A stretch of DNA of 64,000 bases from Marinobacter salexigens (lineage in GTDB: Bacteria; Pseudomonadota; Gammaproteobacteria; Pseudomonadales; Oleiphilaceae). The stretch covers positions 186,001 to 250,000 of the forward strand of contig NZ_JAHKPV010000019.1 in the NCBI RefSeq assembly GCF_018860765.1, read 5' to 3'. Below are positions 21,501-30,622 of the stretch, one piece after another. Each line of letters begins with the position of its first letter. The stretch's first letter is position 1. Both the position numbers and the translations under genes were made by a program. The notes beneath the pieces are model-generated. The model searched no databases and was not told the DNA's origin. It saw nothing but the letters and a program-made list of their open reading frames with translations.

Positions 21501-24500
21501 GACGCGACCAAAAATACTGCGCCCTGTGGCTAGCTCGCCAAAATTGAGATCTTCCAAACTGGTGGCTGGCGCAAGGACTATGTTTTGTATATTGCTGGGT
21601 AGCACGTTAACAGCGGACGGGTTACCACCGGTTGTACCAGCGCTGGTGATACCGTTGGCAGTACCAGCAGGCTGACTTGGCTCCGTTACGGTATATTCAC
21701 CAGGCGGCAAATCCTCGAACACGTAGTCGCCGTTGCTATTAGTAGTGGTCGCACGGGTAATCGTACGGCCCTGCCAATCAGTGCCCGACAGGTTCACTGC
21801 AACCCCCGGAAGCCCTGTTTCACTGCCCTGACGCACGCCGTCGTTATCCAGATCGATATAAACAGTACCGCCAAGGCGCGAAGGCGCAACTTCGGGGAAC
21901 AAGTTGTTTACTGAGCCGCTAACTTCGCCGGAGCCGTTAGCACCAAGAACAATACCGGTAATCTGGCTGAAAGGTGATCCCGAAGCGGGGTTAAACGCCA
22001 CGCCCGGTACGCCCGTGCTGCCGTTGAGGGTGTTGATACTACCGGCAATCGGATCGGCGTTAAGCGAGCCAGTCGGTTGCTCGTTTTGGCACACGGAATA
22101 GGTTCCGGCAGGCAGCCCGCTGAAAAGATAATTACCAGACCCTGAAGTTTGCACGGGGTTCTGAAGGGTTGGAATACCACTGACCAGAGCGCCGGTGCAA
22201 TCACTGCCATTGCGCAACTCTATAGCCACACCAATTAGCGGATCGTCGACGCCCGGAACGTAAACCTGCCCGTCCGTCAAATTGTTGTCCAGATACACAC
22301 GGCCCGAAACATAACCCAGAGTGCTCACTGCCAACGATGCATATGCCGGTTGAGCGTTGTTCCCTAAATCAGTCTCCAAAGCGCCAGCATCAATGATGTT
22401 AGTGTGCTCGCCGGATGCAGAAGCCGTCACATCGACCTCAATGGTGCAGCCACCTGAGGGCACCACAGTGCCGTTAGCAAGCGCTACCGTGGCAGCCCCA
22501 GCAACAGCGGTAATATTGGCAGCAGTGCACGTGCCGCCAATGTTTGGCGATGTTGCCACTACAACAGGGCCTGGTGAAACGGGAAGAGTGTCTGTGAGGT
22601 CTGACGCCAACGTCATAGCGCTATCGTTGGGGTTGTTGACGTAAATAGTCAGCCGAGAAATGCCATTTTGCGCAATAACCGCTGGCTCAAACTGTTTTGC
22701 GACGGTTGGAGGCGAGGAAATAACGATGCGCGCACGCGTAGCCTCCGAGTTGGTGACGCCCTCAGTGGTTCTGATCGCGCCAGTGGGCAGTGTATTGGTA
22801 TAAGTGCCCGCGACATTGCTTAGAACATCTACGCTCACAGTACAGTCAGTATTGGCTAAAATCACTCCGCCGGTCAGGCGCACTGTCTGTCCTGAGGGCG
22901 TTACGGTTACGCTACCCGAGCAGGTGTTTGCGGCATTTGGCGTCTGGGCAATAACTAAACCGCTTGGTAGGTTGTCCGTAAAAGCCAGCCCGTTTAGAGC
23001 AATATTGTTTGGATTTCTGACACGAATGCTGAGGCGATAAGGAGTGCTGGCCGAACCTTGTGCAATGCCTGTACTAAATCCAGCAGGATTGCCAGCATCA
23101 AGCGTTAAGGTTTCAATCGCCTTATGCACTTCCAAGCCAGACCTTGCCCGCAAAGTGCCCTGAGCTGGATCATTATTACTAACAGGGCTGCCACCGATCT
23201 GGCCAGTTACATCACCCGCTGGAATTAAATTGTCATAATCACCTTGATTCGCTGCAACAACATCGATTTCCAGATAACAACTGGCCGGGCCTGTCGATGT
23301 CCCAGCAGCAATCTCACCCCCAGTGATAGAGAACTGGTCTGTGGTGCTATTCAAACTACCTTGGCACGTGCTCAAGACGTTCGGCGGAGAAGCGACCACC
23401 AACCCACTTGGAAAATCATCGACGAGCGCAAGGTTTCTGACAACTTGCGTCGTGGGATTATATAAGGTGATGCGAAGGCGAGAACGCTCCCCGGGGCTCA
23501 CAACCTGCGGGTTGAAGTCCTTAACTACACCCAACCCAGCGCTGGTTTGGAGGCTGCTCAAGGCAGGGTCGGCGTTGGTAATGCCCTGTGCAGTTGTGAT
23601 TCCGCCAGCCGGAATAGTCGCGGTGACGGTACCGGTGGTGTCCATTGTCACATCAACGATTACATCACAGCTCTGCCCTGTGGCCAGGCTAGCCCCCGTC
23701 AGACTCAACTCAGTCGAACCCGGCGCTACGCTAACAACGCCATCGGCGCAGGTAGTCGATGCATTCGGAGAGCTTGCAATCAGCTCTCCTGTCAAGTTAC
23801 CCGAGGCCAAGCCGGTATCGGTAAAATAGCTTGGCAGGTTCAAGTTCGTGAGATCCAAGGTGCCGTTATTGAAAAGCGTGATGGTAAGCTGAGTAGCAGC
23901 TCCGGGTGCCGACAGGCTAGCGCTCGCATGATTTAACGACACCGTAAGGCCGCCGCCCGCAGCATTTTGCAACGTTGCACTGAACGGCCCGACATTCTGG
24001 ACACCACCTGCAGCGGTCAACTGACCCGCTGCGATGGTATTAACCCAGTTGCTACCTCCGGTTGCCGTCACATCGAATAGTAGGTCGCAGCTTCCGGTTG
24101 CAATTTGAGCGCCACTAAGACCGACTGTACCCGCTCCAGGCTGCGCATTGATGACGGGCGTACCGGCGCAGGTTGAATAAGCGTTTGACGGATCGGCAAC
24201 CAGCATGCCAACTGGCAGGTTATCTGTGAGGCTGACGTCTGATAACACACCCGGCAAGCTATTTTCCAACCGAATAGTGACAGTTGAACGCCCACCGGCC
24301 TGTATGGTATTTGGGAAAAATGATTTGCTGCCGCTTAGGGCGGACAAGAAATTAATACTACGATTGACAGGACCGGAACTTTCCGTGGTGCGAGTAGTGA
24401 CCCCATCCGCGAGCACTTCGGTTCCCGTGGCAGCGCCTGGCGGCAAGCTATTTACGTATGATCCAGCAGCACCCGACACGTTAACAGTCAATGTGCAGCG

Positions 24501-26609
24501 CCCAGCCGCACCAACACCAAGGCCAGAGCGGGCTGGCACCGTCGCTCCGGACAGCACAACCTCATCGCTATCTGGCAACGCACTAATAACCCCGCCACAC
24601 GTGTTCGACGCGTTATTGGGTGAAGCCACCCGCATTTGAGTACCGTTGTTACCTATTGGCAAACTATCAGTCAGCGTAACGCCTGTGATCGGCTGCGCCG
24701 ACCAGTTCACCAAAGACAGTGTCATCGTAGCTGGCGTGCCCTCAGGTTTGTCGGCCGCATCAAACACTTTCTCGACCGCCAACGTGGAACTGCTTATATC
24801 AAAGCCAGCACTGGCTGAGGTGTCACTGCAGATACCTCCGCCGCATACATCACCACTACCAATCTCATTTATAATCGTAGCGCCCGCAGGAGCACCCTCA
24901 GGCGCCATGGCCCAAAAACGCACCGAACAAGCGGCTGGAGAACCGTCAGATCCCGCTGGCATATTAAAAGTAAAGGTTGGAACTTCCGGGGTCCCAGCAA
25001 CATTAAGATTGGAACAGCTCGTCCCACTTAACGCAGGGGCCGGATACGACTCAGCGACACCTAGCAGTTGCATCCCCGCAGGCAGGTTGTCAGTAACCGT
25101 AACCGTCTGCGGCTGAATACTGAAATTTCTGACTGACACATCAAAGCGTACCGGGTTGCCGGGCGCTACAACCGAAGGGCTGCGGCTCTTCTCGACGCGA
25201 AATCGGTCCGCCACGTTCACCGACGCCACGGCCTGCTGACTGAAAACACCAGCAGGACTGGTAACTGCAACGCTTCCTGCAGGAATAGTATTGGTAAAGG
25301 TCTGCGCCGTACCTGCTGCATCCAGCGTTGCGGTGTAGGGAACGGTTATCTGACAGTTAGTATTCGGTTCTAAGGTCCCACTAGTGAACGTGAGATTCTG
25401 ACTACCCTGACCGGCCAGCCCAGAAAGGCTTGATCCTCCAGTACAAGTGGCTGTGGGAGGGGAAGAGATTTGCAGATTGCTTGCCGCTCCGTCGATATCG
25501 TCAGAAAAAGCGCCTAATTGCATAACAGTCAGCGGGCTGGCGTTGGTCAGGCGAATAAGTAACGTAGATTCCTGATTTGCGGAGATTGTCGCAGGTGTGA
25601 AGCTCTTGCTAACGCGTAAAGGAGCAGTGACACTCAGACTGGCACTAGCATTCGATGATGGCGTAAGGCCACGCTTGTTACCGAAGTCGACGTTGCGGTC
25701 AATGACATTGGTAATACCAGTTGAGTAAGCATTGTTAACGCCATCAGCAACGACCATAACGCTCAACTGACAAGAGCTGTTTGCTGCCACAATGCCGCCC
25801 GTGGCGACGACAGTGCCGGCTCCGGCGACTGGAGCAAAAGCAGGAGGATTAGATCCACAGGCGATCTGGGTGTCGGGCGTTGCAGCCACACGAAGTCCGT
25901 AATCACTGAGCCGGTCACGGATGGCAAAAGCGGGACTATCTCCAACGTTATTCAGCGGCAAGGGCTGGGATGCGTTGTTAGAAATAGTGATCGTTAGGCG
26001 CGTTGGCTCTTCGGCTTTCACGATTTCACTATTACTAAAACTCTTGTCAATCGTCGGCAGATCCAGCGCCAGAAAGTTTAACGATTGAACCGCTGGATCC
26101 ACATTACTTACGTTCGACCCATTCCGAGTACCAGTAACGCTTCCAACGGGCAACTCGTTGGTACCGGTTCCTGCTGTGGTCGACGTTACCTCTACAGTGA
26201 GTTCGCAATAACCTGCCACGCCGCCTCCATTGCGGGGCGGTATCACACCTCCAGCTAGCGCGAACGTGTTGCTACCCAAAGGCGCGGTTACCGTTCCGGC
26301 AAAGCCAACAGGATTACCTGCTCCGTCCTCACAGTCCGTTGATACAAGTCCAGCGCCTGCCACTCGAAAACCGGGAGGCATGTTGTCAGTGAAACTGACC
26401 GCTGTTATGGAGTCGTTTGCATCGTTATTAGTTAGCCTTATTCGGAAAGCATCAATATCACCAACATACTTGGTGCCAGAGTAGCCGGCAGCTCGAGTTT
26501 TACTCACTCCTATATCGGCATGAACCAGTGCAGGCAACATCATTGAGCACATAAAGCTCAAACTGACTAACAGGCGCACAAAGCGCTGCATAATTTCCGA
26601 ACTAGACAT
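18588..26609 (-). CDS. Giant secreted DUF11 / SdrD-B repeat protein
   Basis: 2673-residue exported protein, probably a surface adhesin or coat component. A signal peptide (LLVSLSFMCSMMLPALVHA, about 12-32) is followed by about ten DUF11-type beta-sandwich repeats (about 35-1425) each carrying variants of LTDNLPxGMxVA and a conserved cysteine pair. From about 1430 to 2150 there are SdrD-B-like domains with acidic calcium-loop-like motifs (DRDKNGVFDGSDRGL, DLDKNDLFDGADTGL), then a carboxypeptidase-regulatory-like domain near 2190, another DUF11 unit near 2350, and an SdrD-B unit near 2480. The last 95 residues (from about 2580) resemble the first half of an OmpA domain. AGGAAA precedes the ATG. 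It is coupled to the OmpA/beta-barrel gene downstream. No sortase signal is present, so anchoring must differ from Gram-positive Sdr proteins. Confidence 0.8.
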   Translation of the reverse strand: MSSSEIMQRFVRLLVSLSFMCSMMLPALVHADIGVSKTRAAGYSGTKYVGDIDAFRIRLTNNDANDSITAVSFTDNMPPGFRVAGAGLVSTDCEDGAGNPVGFAGTVTAPLGSNTFALAGGVIPPRNGGGVAGYCELTVEVTSTTAGTGTNELPVGSVTGTRNGSNVSNVDPAVQSLNFLALDLPTIDKSFSNSEIVKAEEPTRLTITISNNASQPLPLNNVGDSPAFAIRDRLSDYGLRVAATPDTQIACGSNPPAFAPVAGAGTVVATGGIVAANSSCQLSVMVVADGVNNAYSTGITNVIDRNVDFGNKRGLTPSSNASASLSVTAPLRVSKSFTPATISANQESTLLIRLTNASPLTVMQLGAFSDDIDGAASNLQISSPPTATCTGGSSLSGLAGQGSQNLTFTSGTLEPNTNCQITVPYTATLDAAGTAQTFTNTIPAGSVAVTSPAGVFSQQAVASVNVADRFRVEKSRSPSVVAPGNPVRFDVSVRNFSIQPQTVTVTDNLPAGMQLLGVAESYPAPALSGTSCSNLNVAGTPEVPTFTFNMPAGSDGSPAACSVRFWAMAPEGAPAGATIINEIGSGDVCGGGICSDTSASAGFDISSSTLAVEKVFDAADKPEGTPATMTLSLVNWSAQPITGVTLTDSLPIGNNGTQMRVASPNNASNTCGGVISALPDSDEVVLSGATVPARSGLGVGAAGRCTLTVNVSGAAGSYVNSLPPGAATGTEVLADGVTTRTTESSGPVNRSINFLSALSGSKSFFPNTIQAGGRSTVTIRLENSLPGVLSDVSLTDNLPVGMLVADPSNAYSTCAGTPVINAQPGAGTVGLSGAQIATGSCDLLFDVTATGGSNWVNTIAAGQLTAAGGVQNVGPFSATLQNAAGGGLTVSLNHASASLSAPGAATQLTITLFNNGTLDLTNLNLPSYFTDTGLASGNLTGELIASSPNASTTCADGVVSVAPGSTELSLTGASLATGQSCDVIVDVTMDTTGTVTATIPAGGITTAQGITNADPALSSLQTSAGLGVVKDFNPQVVSPGERSRLRITLYNPTTQVVRNLALVDDFPSGLVVASPPNVLSTCQGSLNSTTDQFSITGGEIAAGTSTGPASCYLEIDVVAANQGDYDNLIPAGDVTGQIGGSPVSNNDPAQGTLRARSGLEVHKAIETLTLDAGNPAGFSTGIAQGSASTPYRLSIRVRNPNNIALNGLAFTDNLPSGLVIAQTPNAANTCSGSVTVTPSGQTVRLTGGVILANTDCTVSVDVLSNVAGTYTNTLPTGAIRTTEGVTNSEATRARIVISSPPTVAKQFEPAVIAQNGISRLTIYVNNPNDSAMTLASDLTDTLPVSPGPVVVATSPNIGGTCTAANITAVAGAATVALANGTVVPSGGCTIEVDVTASASGEHTNIIDAGALETDLGNNAQPAYASLAVSTLGYVSGRVYLDNNLTDGQVYVPGVDDPLIGVAIELRNGSDCTGALVSGIPTLQNPVQTSGSGNYLFSGLPAGTYSVCQNEQPTGSLNADPIAGSINTLNGSTGVPGVAFNPASGSPFSQITGIVLGANGSGEVSGSVNNLFPEVAPSRLGGTVYIDLDNDGVRQGSETGLPGVAVNLSGTDWQGRTITRATTTNSNGDYVFEDLPPGEYTVTEPSQPAGTANGITSAGTTGGNPSAVNVLPSNIQNIVLAPATSLEDLNFGELATGRSIFGRVFHDRDKNGVFDGSDRGLSGQLIVLSGVDISGNLVNVNRVTNDDGTYAFTDLPPGEYDVTQPNQPSGYRNGETLAGSAGGVATLPEVLPSAISQIDLTVTRISVGNDFGEIAIPAPPGRTVTGRVFHDLDKNDLFDGADTGLGGQLIVLVGRDLSNNVVRETTTTSTDGTYAFYNLPPGIYGVTQPNQPSGLMNGSTVPGTAGGNATAQTTTPSAIFSIDLRSTLDSHENNFAEWSGLAGDTRTISGRIFHDRNINDLFDGDDNGLSGQRVLLSGVDIDGNPVSASVVTNSDGTYMFAELPPGVYHVTQPDQPDGLLNGETIAGTAGGQATPVEVVPSAISGIDVTTVLDSENNDFAEWTIPSLSGRVWRDTNHDDVYDPGEISIPGWTVELWRNGVKLAEMLTDTDGGYEFSNLTPGGGYEVRFREPSSGSYFGRPVPNESGAEFSVGVVGPGNPVGADNTTGSLSEMTIPGGRNIREHSLPLDPAGIVYDAVSRLPVPGATVTISGPSGFSAADVLGGSTNHVTGSDGFYQFLLLDTAPSGTYTLTVTPPSGYLPAPSQLIEECNNTLTVGAVPDPALVQSSNQPPSELSPIHDPLGCPTGSASLTTGANSTQYFTSFEFDGSSADVVNNHLPVDPISNGAIFMTKTTPKISVNRGELVPYVLTATNTLTMNLPDITIADQIPSGFQYVSGSARIDGVPVEPVVQGKLLQWPEQNLIGGQTLTVQLLLVVGSGVGFDDYVNQGWASSELASQRLSNVATATVRVTPDPTFDCSDIIGTVYDDENRNGYQDSGESGLPGVRLATTHGWLVTSDEFGRYHVACADVPSEMRGSNFIIKVDERTLPSGYRIMTENPRVVRITQGRITKANFGASIHRVIRLDLSSEAFNSDNELSPTYQKRMHEVLDLLHAEPSILRIAYRMPMDSSVDQAHERIGYARDWITERWEPRDCCYDLQLEEEIVPATDSVEVIR
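20400..21880 (-). repeat. SdrD-B-type domain repeats inside the giant gene
   Basis: Five successive units start near 21876, 21513, 21145, 20770 and 20410 (minus strand), about 360-375 bp apart. The middle three begin GRVFHD, GRVFHD and GRIFHD, are each followed by an acidic loop and a GLxGQ segment, and end with very similar LPPGxYxVTQPxQPxG stretches. They are recent enough to be aligned by eye and are prone to misassembly or copy-number change. Confidence 0.85.
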
Positions 26610-26978
26610 AACAGAATTTCCTGGTCATTAGATGCTCTGTACCGACGCTTCAGGCACAAAAAACGGCAGCTTAACACTGCATTACGAAATAGTAACCTGC
26701 CAAACGAAGGCGCGAATATACCAGAAAAACGAACACTGAGTTGCAGCCAACGAGCTGAACTTCCGCTTGAGCAAAGGTAAAAGCAAAACCCATCGCACAC
26801 GCCAACGGCGGCTAAGCAGCTACAGCAGTACCCGTCAAGTAAAATGATACAAATCAGAGAGCTTTGCCTGAGCGGACGAACAAGTTGTTTCTAAGAACGG
26901 TTGACTGAAGGCAGACCACGTAAAATTTGTAGATCTGAGTCAAACACTTCAAAATCAAAGACGATTACCAGCCACCCC
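26610..26978. other. Divergent intergenic region, giant surface gene / binding-protein gene
   Basis: 369 bp between two divergent genes. Apart from the ribosome site of the giant gene I see no clear promoter pair, operator palindrome, RNA gene or terminator. It must hold the promoters of both transcription units. Confidence 0.5.
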
Positions 26979-28253
26979 ATGGGTCCCGTAATGCCCCAAC
27001 CGCGCTCAATTGCTTTTATCTGCTGCTTTCTGCTTTGTGCAACAGCGGCAGCACACCCCTCTGCAAACAATACTGTCGACATTCTTCACTGGTGGGTTTC
27101 CGAGGGTGAGGAAAATAGCATTGGTATTATTCAGCGCTATATAGAAAAGCAGGGTCTTGGCTGGCACGCCGAGGCCGTTGCCGGAAGCGGCACCTATCGA
27201 TTCAGCGACGAGTTGCGCAAGCGAGTAGCTTCTGGAAATCCGCCCATGGCATCACAGGCTATTGGCTATGATATTCGCGACTGGGCCCGCCAAGGCAAGC
27301 TATTGAACCTTGATAATATCGCCGAGGAATACCAGTGGGATGAAGTCATCCCATTCGCTATCCAGCACCTTTCGAAATATCAGGGACACTGGGTGGGTGT
27401 GCCTATAAACACGCATTCCACCAATTGGCTCTGGGTGAATCATGCACAACTAACACGCTTGGGCCTGAAGCAGCCGGACACCTGGCCAGATCTGATTAAT
27501 ATGCTCAATACAGCCAAAGCCAGCGGACTGATCCCAATCGCAATTGGCAGAGAGGCTTGGGAGCATACCTTGCTATTTGAATCGGTGGCCGCTGGGGCCG
27601 GGGGGGCAGAGTTCTATCGGCGAGTATTTCTGGATCTGGACCCTACTGCACTCGACATGAAGATCATAGATCAGATATTTCAACGCATGAGCATGTTACG
27701 AAACTTTCTGGACGCGGGGGCAATCACTCGCAACTGGAATCAGGCCACCGAACTTGTACTGTCAGGACAGGCCTTGCTGCAGGTTCAGGGAAGCTGGGTT
27801 GACGGTGAGTTTAACGCCAGTGGGCTTGTCCCTGGTCGTGACTACGACTGTTATCGCTTTCCTGATACTCAGGGATTAGTACTGTTCAATAGTGATCAGT
27901 ACATCCTATTCAAAGACCATGTCGTCGAACCTGAAACAAGAAACACATTTGTTAAGACACTTATGGACGTTGAGTTGCAACGAGATCTCAACATCGCTAC
28001 CGGCGCTGCGCCCGCGCGGGTGGACGTGCCTCGAGCGGACTTTAACCAATGTGGTCAGCAAGCTATCAACGACATGCGTGCCGCCAATATGCGAAGAGCG
28101 ATGTTGGGATCGATTGCAATGGGAAACGCCAACCCCGGGCCTGTCAAAAATGCTCTTTACAAAGTTATCAGTGATCACCTTATGGGCCACATAAGCAACA
28201 GCCAGGCGGTAAGCCGCCTTGCTCAAATCATTTCTCAAGCACCTCGCCCATAG
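26979..28253 (+). CDS. Periplasmic solute-binding protein of the ABC sugar type (orphan)
   Basis: About 424-residue extracellular binding protein of the family that includes maltose/glucose-type receptors. An N-terminal signal peptide (SIAFICCFLLCATAAAHP) is followed by VDILHWW, typical of the first strand of these proteins, and conserved interior segments such as TWPDLINMLNTAKASGLIPI and LLQVQGSWVDGEF. Two ATGs (26979 and 26991) could start it; a TTG further up is unlikely. No permease or ATPase genes adjoin. Instead a hybrid kinase gene begins eight bases after its stop, so I infer that the protein presents its ligand (probably a sugar or similar polar molecule) to that kinase rather than to a transporter. 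Confidence 0.83.
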   Translation: MGPVMPQPRSIAFICCFLLCATAAAHPSANNTVDILHWWVSEGEENSIGIIQRYIEKQGLGWHAEAVAGSGTYRFSDELRKRVASGNPPMASQAIGYDIRDWARQGKLLNLDNIAEEYQWDEVIPFAIQHLSKYQGHWVGVPINTHSTNWLWVNHAQLTRLGLKQPDTWPDLINMLNTAKASGLIPIAIGREAWEHTLLFESVAAGAGGAEFYRRVFLDLDPTALDMKIIDQIFQRMSMLRNFLDAGAITRNWNQATELVLSGQALLQVQGSWVDGEFNASGLVPGRDYDCYRFPDTQGLVLFNSDQYILFKDHVVEPETRNTFVKTLMDVELQRDLNIATGAAPARVDVPRADFNQCGQQAINDMRAANMRRAMLGSIAMGNANPGPVKNALYKVISDHLMGHISNSQAVSRLAQIISQAPRP

Positions 28254-28261
28254 GAAAGCCA

Positions 28262-30592
28262 ATGCATCTGTTCAGTAATCTTAAACTGACCAGCAAAATC
28301 GTTATGCTGGTTCTCCTTTTAGGCGCTCTGGCTGTCAGCATCACGTTCTATTCCATGACTAATCTGTACGACGTGAATCACAACTACCGTGCTCTGTTGA
28401 ACAGAGATGCTCAGGCCTCACTTTTGATCAACAAGGCCCTACTGGACCTGAGCGATTCCAGCAAACTTGTACTCTCTGTTCTGACCGAACAGGAAGTGGC
28501 AAAGATGCGGGCAACACAGGAAAAGCTCAAGAATCTTCAGATCCAGCTCGATGATAAAATCACACGCATTGCACCACTGCTTGATGAGGGAAATTCAAAA
28601 CTCGACGCAATTCAGCAACAGAAAGAGATAGTTTTTGCGCTGGCTGACGCAATTATTAACTCCGCCGCCCGCTGGCGAGGCGATAAGGCTCTTAATATCA
28701 TTCATGAAGAGTTTGACCCGCAACTCAACGCGATGCGTCAAGACATGGACGACCTCAAAGAAGCCACTATCACGCGTTTTCAGAGGGCTTCACAAACTCT
28801 TGATATGACAACCCGCAACACTCTATTCAATACAACGCTGCTCTTTAGCCTGGCTCTGGTGACCGTCATCGGCCTCTCGGCCTACCTGTCATTTACTCAG
28901 ATATCACGCCCCATAAAACAACTGACCAACGCAATGCGCAGACTGAGTACTCGGGATTACCAACAGAATATCCAACATACTCAACGCCATGATGAGGTCG
29001 GCGAAATGGCAAAGGCTCTCCAAGTGTTTCGTGACACTATGCTACGAGCCGACAGACTGGAGGTTGAAGCAGCAGATAACGCCAGAGCACGGGAGCTTGC
29101 AGAACAAGTGGCTCAGGCCAAAGCCAACTTTCTGGCAACGATGAGCCACGAAATCCGCACCCCAATGAATGCCATTCTGGGGCTCGCACAACTCAGCCTT
29201 CGCCACCCGCTAGAGCCTCGCCAAAAAGACCGGGTAGAGAAAATCATGCGTGCAGGTGAGCATTTGCTGGGCATTATTAACGATATCTTGGATTACTCAA
29301 AGATAGACAGCGGTCATGTCTCCGTAGAGACCATTTCTTTTTCTCCCGAAGAATTGTTGACCGATGTCGAAGAAATGCTTGAAGAAACGACTGAAAGCAA
29401 GGGGTTGAGTCTGGCTCTGGATGTGAAAGACTGCCCTGCCCTGCTCGTCGGCGATCCGATGCGGATTAGCCAGATTCTGCTTAACTATACCAACAATGCA
29501 ATAAAATTCAGCGACCACGGGCAGATCGTTATTCGCCTGAAATTAGAACAGGAAACCGATAACACTCTGTATCTGTACGGTGAAGTTGAAGATCAAGGCA
29601 TTGGCCTGGACGACCGGCAAATTCAGCAGCTGTTCCAGCCATTTCATCAGGCTGACAACTCGATTTCCCGACGGTTCGGTGGTACAGGTCTAGGCTTGGC
29701 AATTTCCCGCAACCTTGCCGAATTGATGGGGGGCAGTACCGGAGTCTGCAGTACACTCGGCCAGGGCAGCACCTTTTGGTTTCGTGTTCGGGTTTATCTC
29801 CCCGAGGCGGATGAAACAACTCCCGCAACTGCTCCCCTCAGTCAGAAGCTTGAGCCCACTCACAACCTGCAGGGACTTCGCCTACTTCTGGTAGATGACA
29901 ACGAACTTAACCGGCTTGTTGCCAGCGAACTGTTAATGGATGCGGGCATTCTGGTTGATAATGCCAGCGACGGGCAGAAGGCCCTGGATATGCTTGAAGC
30001 CTCGGCTGACAATACCTACGACGTGATTCTTATGGACATGATGATGCCAGAGCTTGATGGCCTCAGTGCAACCCGCCAGTTACGCAGAAACCCACGCTTC
30101 AGAAAGATTCCAATCATCGCTATGACAGCCAACGTCACTGAGCGGGATGTGGCATCGTGCCTTGAAGCAGGCATGAACGCGCATGTAGCCAAACCTATAG
30201 ATGACAAGGCACTCCTGAGAATTCTTGCGAAATACTGCAAAAAGAGCCAGAGCCGGGCTCTGGATCCAAGGCCACTGGAGCATCTCAAACGCCTTATTGC
30301 CCCGGAAAAGTTCAACACTATGATTGACATGCTCCTTGAGGATTGCCAGCAACGCGGGCAGGTGTTTCAATCACTGACAGCACAGACAGAGCCGCAACAA
30401 CTTCTTCAGCACGCCCATGACCTGATCGGTACCGCCGGGCACGTAGGCCTCAATAACCTGAAAAACCTCGGCGAGGCCTTGAAAAGGGCAACTCGGGATG
30501 GGGATGCTCAGGCGATACAGCAATTAGTGCAGGACATTTATCATGCGACGCTGGATGCCACACAGGAATTGCAACAGCACTTTCAACGGTGA
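28262..30592 (+). CDS. Membrane hybrid histidine kinase with REC and Hpt domains
   Basis: 776-residue inner-membrane kinase. Two transmembrane segments (about 13-32 and 193-212) enclose a helical periplasmic sensor; then HAMP (about 213-270), HisKA with the phosphorylated histidine in ATMSHEIRTPMNAILG near 296, a HATPase (NNAIKF, DQGIGLDD, GGTGLGLAIS, about 395-515), a receiver (about 537-655, Asp in VILMDMMMPELDG) and a C-terminal Hpt domain (about 690-776, His in HAHDLIGTAGHVG). Complete phosphorelay architecture. GGAAAG precedes the ATG and the gene follows the orphan binding-protein gene by eight bases. The REC-GGDEF gene 30 bp downstream is the likely phosphorelay output. Confidence 0.92.
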   Translation: MHLFSNLKLTSKIVMLVLLLGALAVSITFYSMTNLYDVNHNYRALLNRDAQASLLINKALLDLSDSSKLVLSVLTEQEVAKMRATQEKLKNLQIQLDDKITRIAPLLDEGNSKLDAIQQQKEIVFALADAIINSAARWRGDKALNIIHEEFDPQLNAMRQDMDDLKEATITRFQRASQTLDMTTRNTLFNTTLLFSLALVTVIGLSAYLSFTQISRPIKQLTNAMRRLSTRDYQQNIQHTQRHDEVGEMAKALQVFRDTMLRADRLEVEAADNARARELAEQVAQAKANFLATMSHEIRTPMNAILGLAQLSLRHPLEPRQKDRVEKIMRAGEHLLGIINDILDYSKIDSGHVSVETISFSPEELLTDVEEMLEETTESKGLSLALDVKDCPALLVGDPMRISQILLNYTNNAIKFSDHGQIVIRLKLEQETDNTLYLYGEVEDQGIGLDDRQIQQLFQPFHQADNSISRRFGGTGLGLAISRNLAELMGGSTGVCSTLGQGSTFWFRVRVYLPEADETTPATAPLSQKLEPTHNLQGLRLLLVDDNELNRLVASELLMDAGILVDNASDGQKALDMLEASADNTYDVILMDMMMPELDGLSATRQLRRNPRFRKIPIIAMTANVTERDVASCLEAGMNAHVAKPIDDKALLRILAKYCKKSQSRALDPRPLEHLKRLIAPEKFNTMIDMLLEDCQQRGQVFQSLTAQTEPQQLLQHAHDLIGTAGHVGLNNLKNLGEALKRATRDGDAQAIQQLVQDIYHATLDATQELQQHFQR

Positions 30593-30622
30593 TTTGCCCA
30601 CACAAGGTCGGAACCCGGTTTC

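Noticed and set aside
18588-26609. Giant protein as an RTX type I or two-partner secretion substrate
   Set aside because: It has a normal Sec signal peptide, no nonapeptide RTX repeats and no TPS domain, and the partner lacks POTRA-like features that I can recognise.
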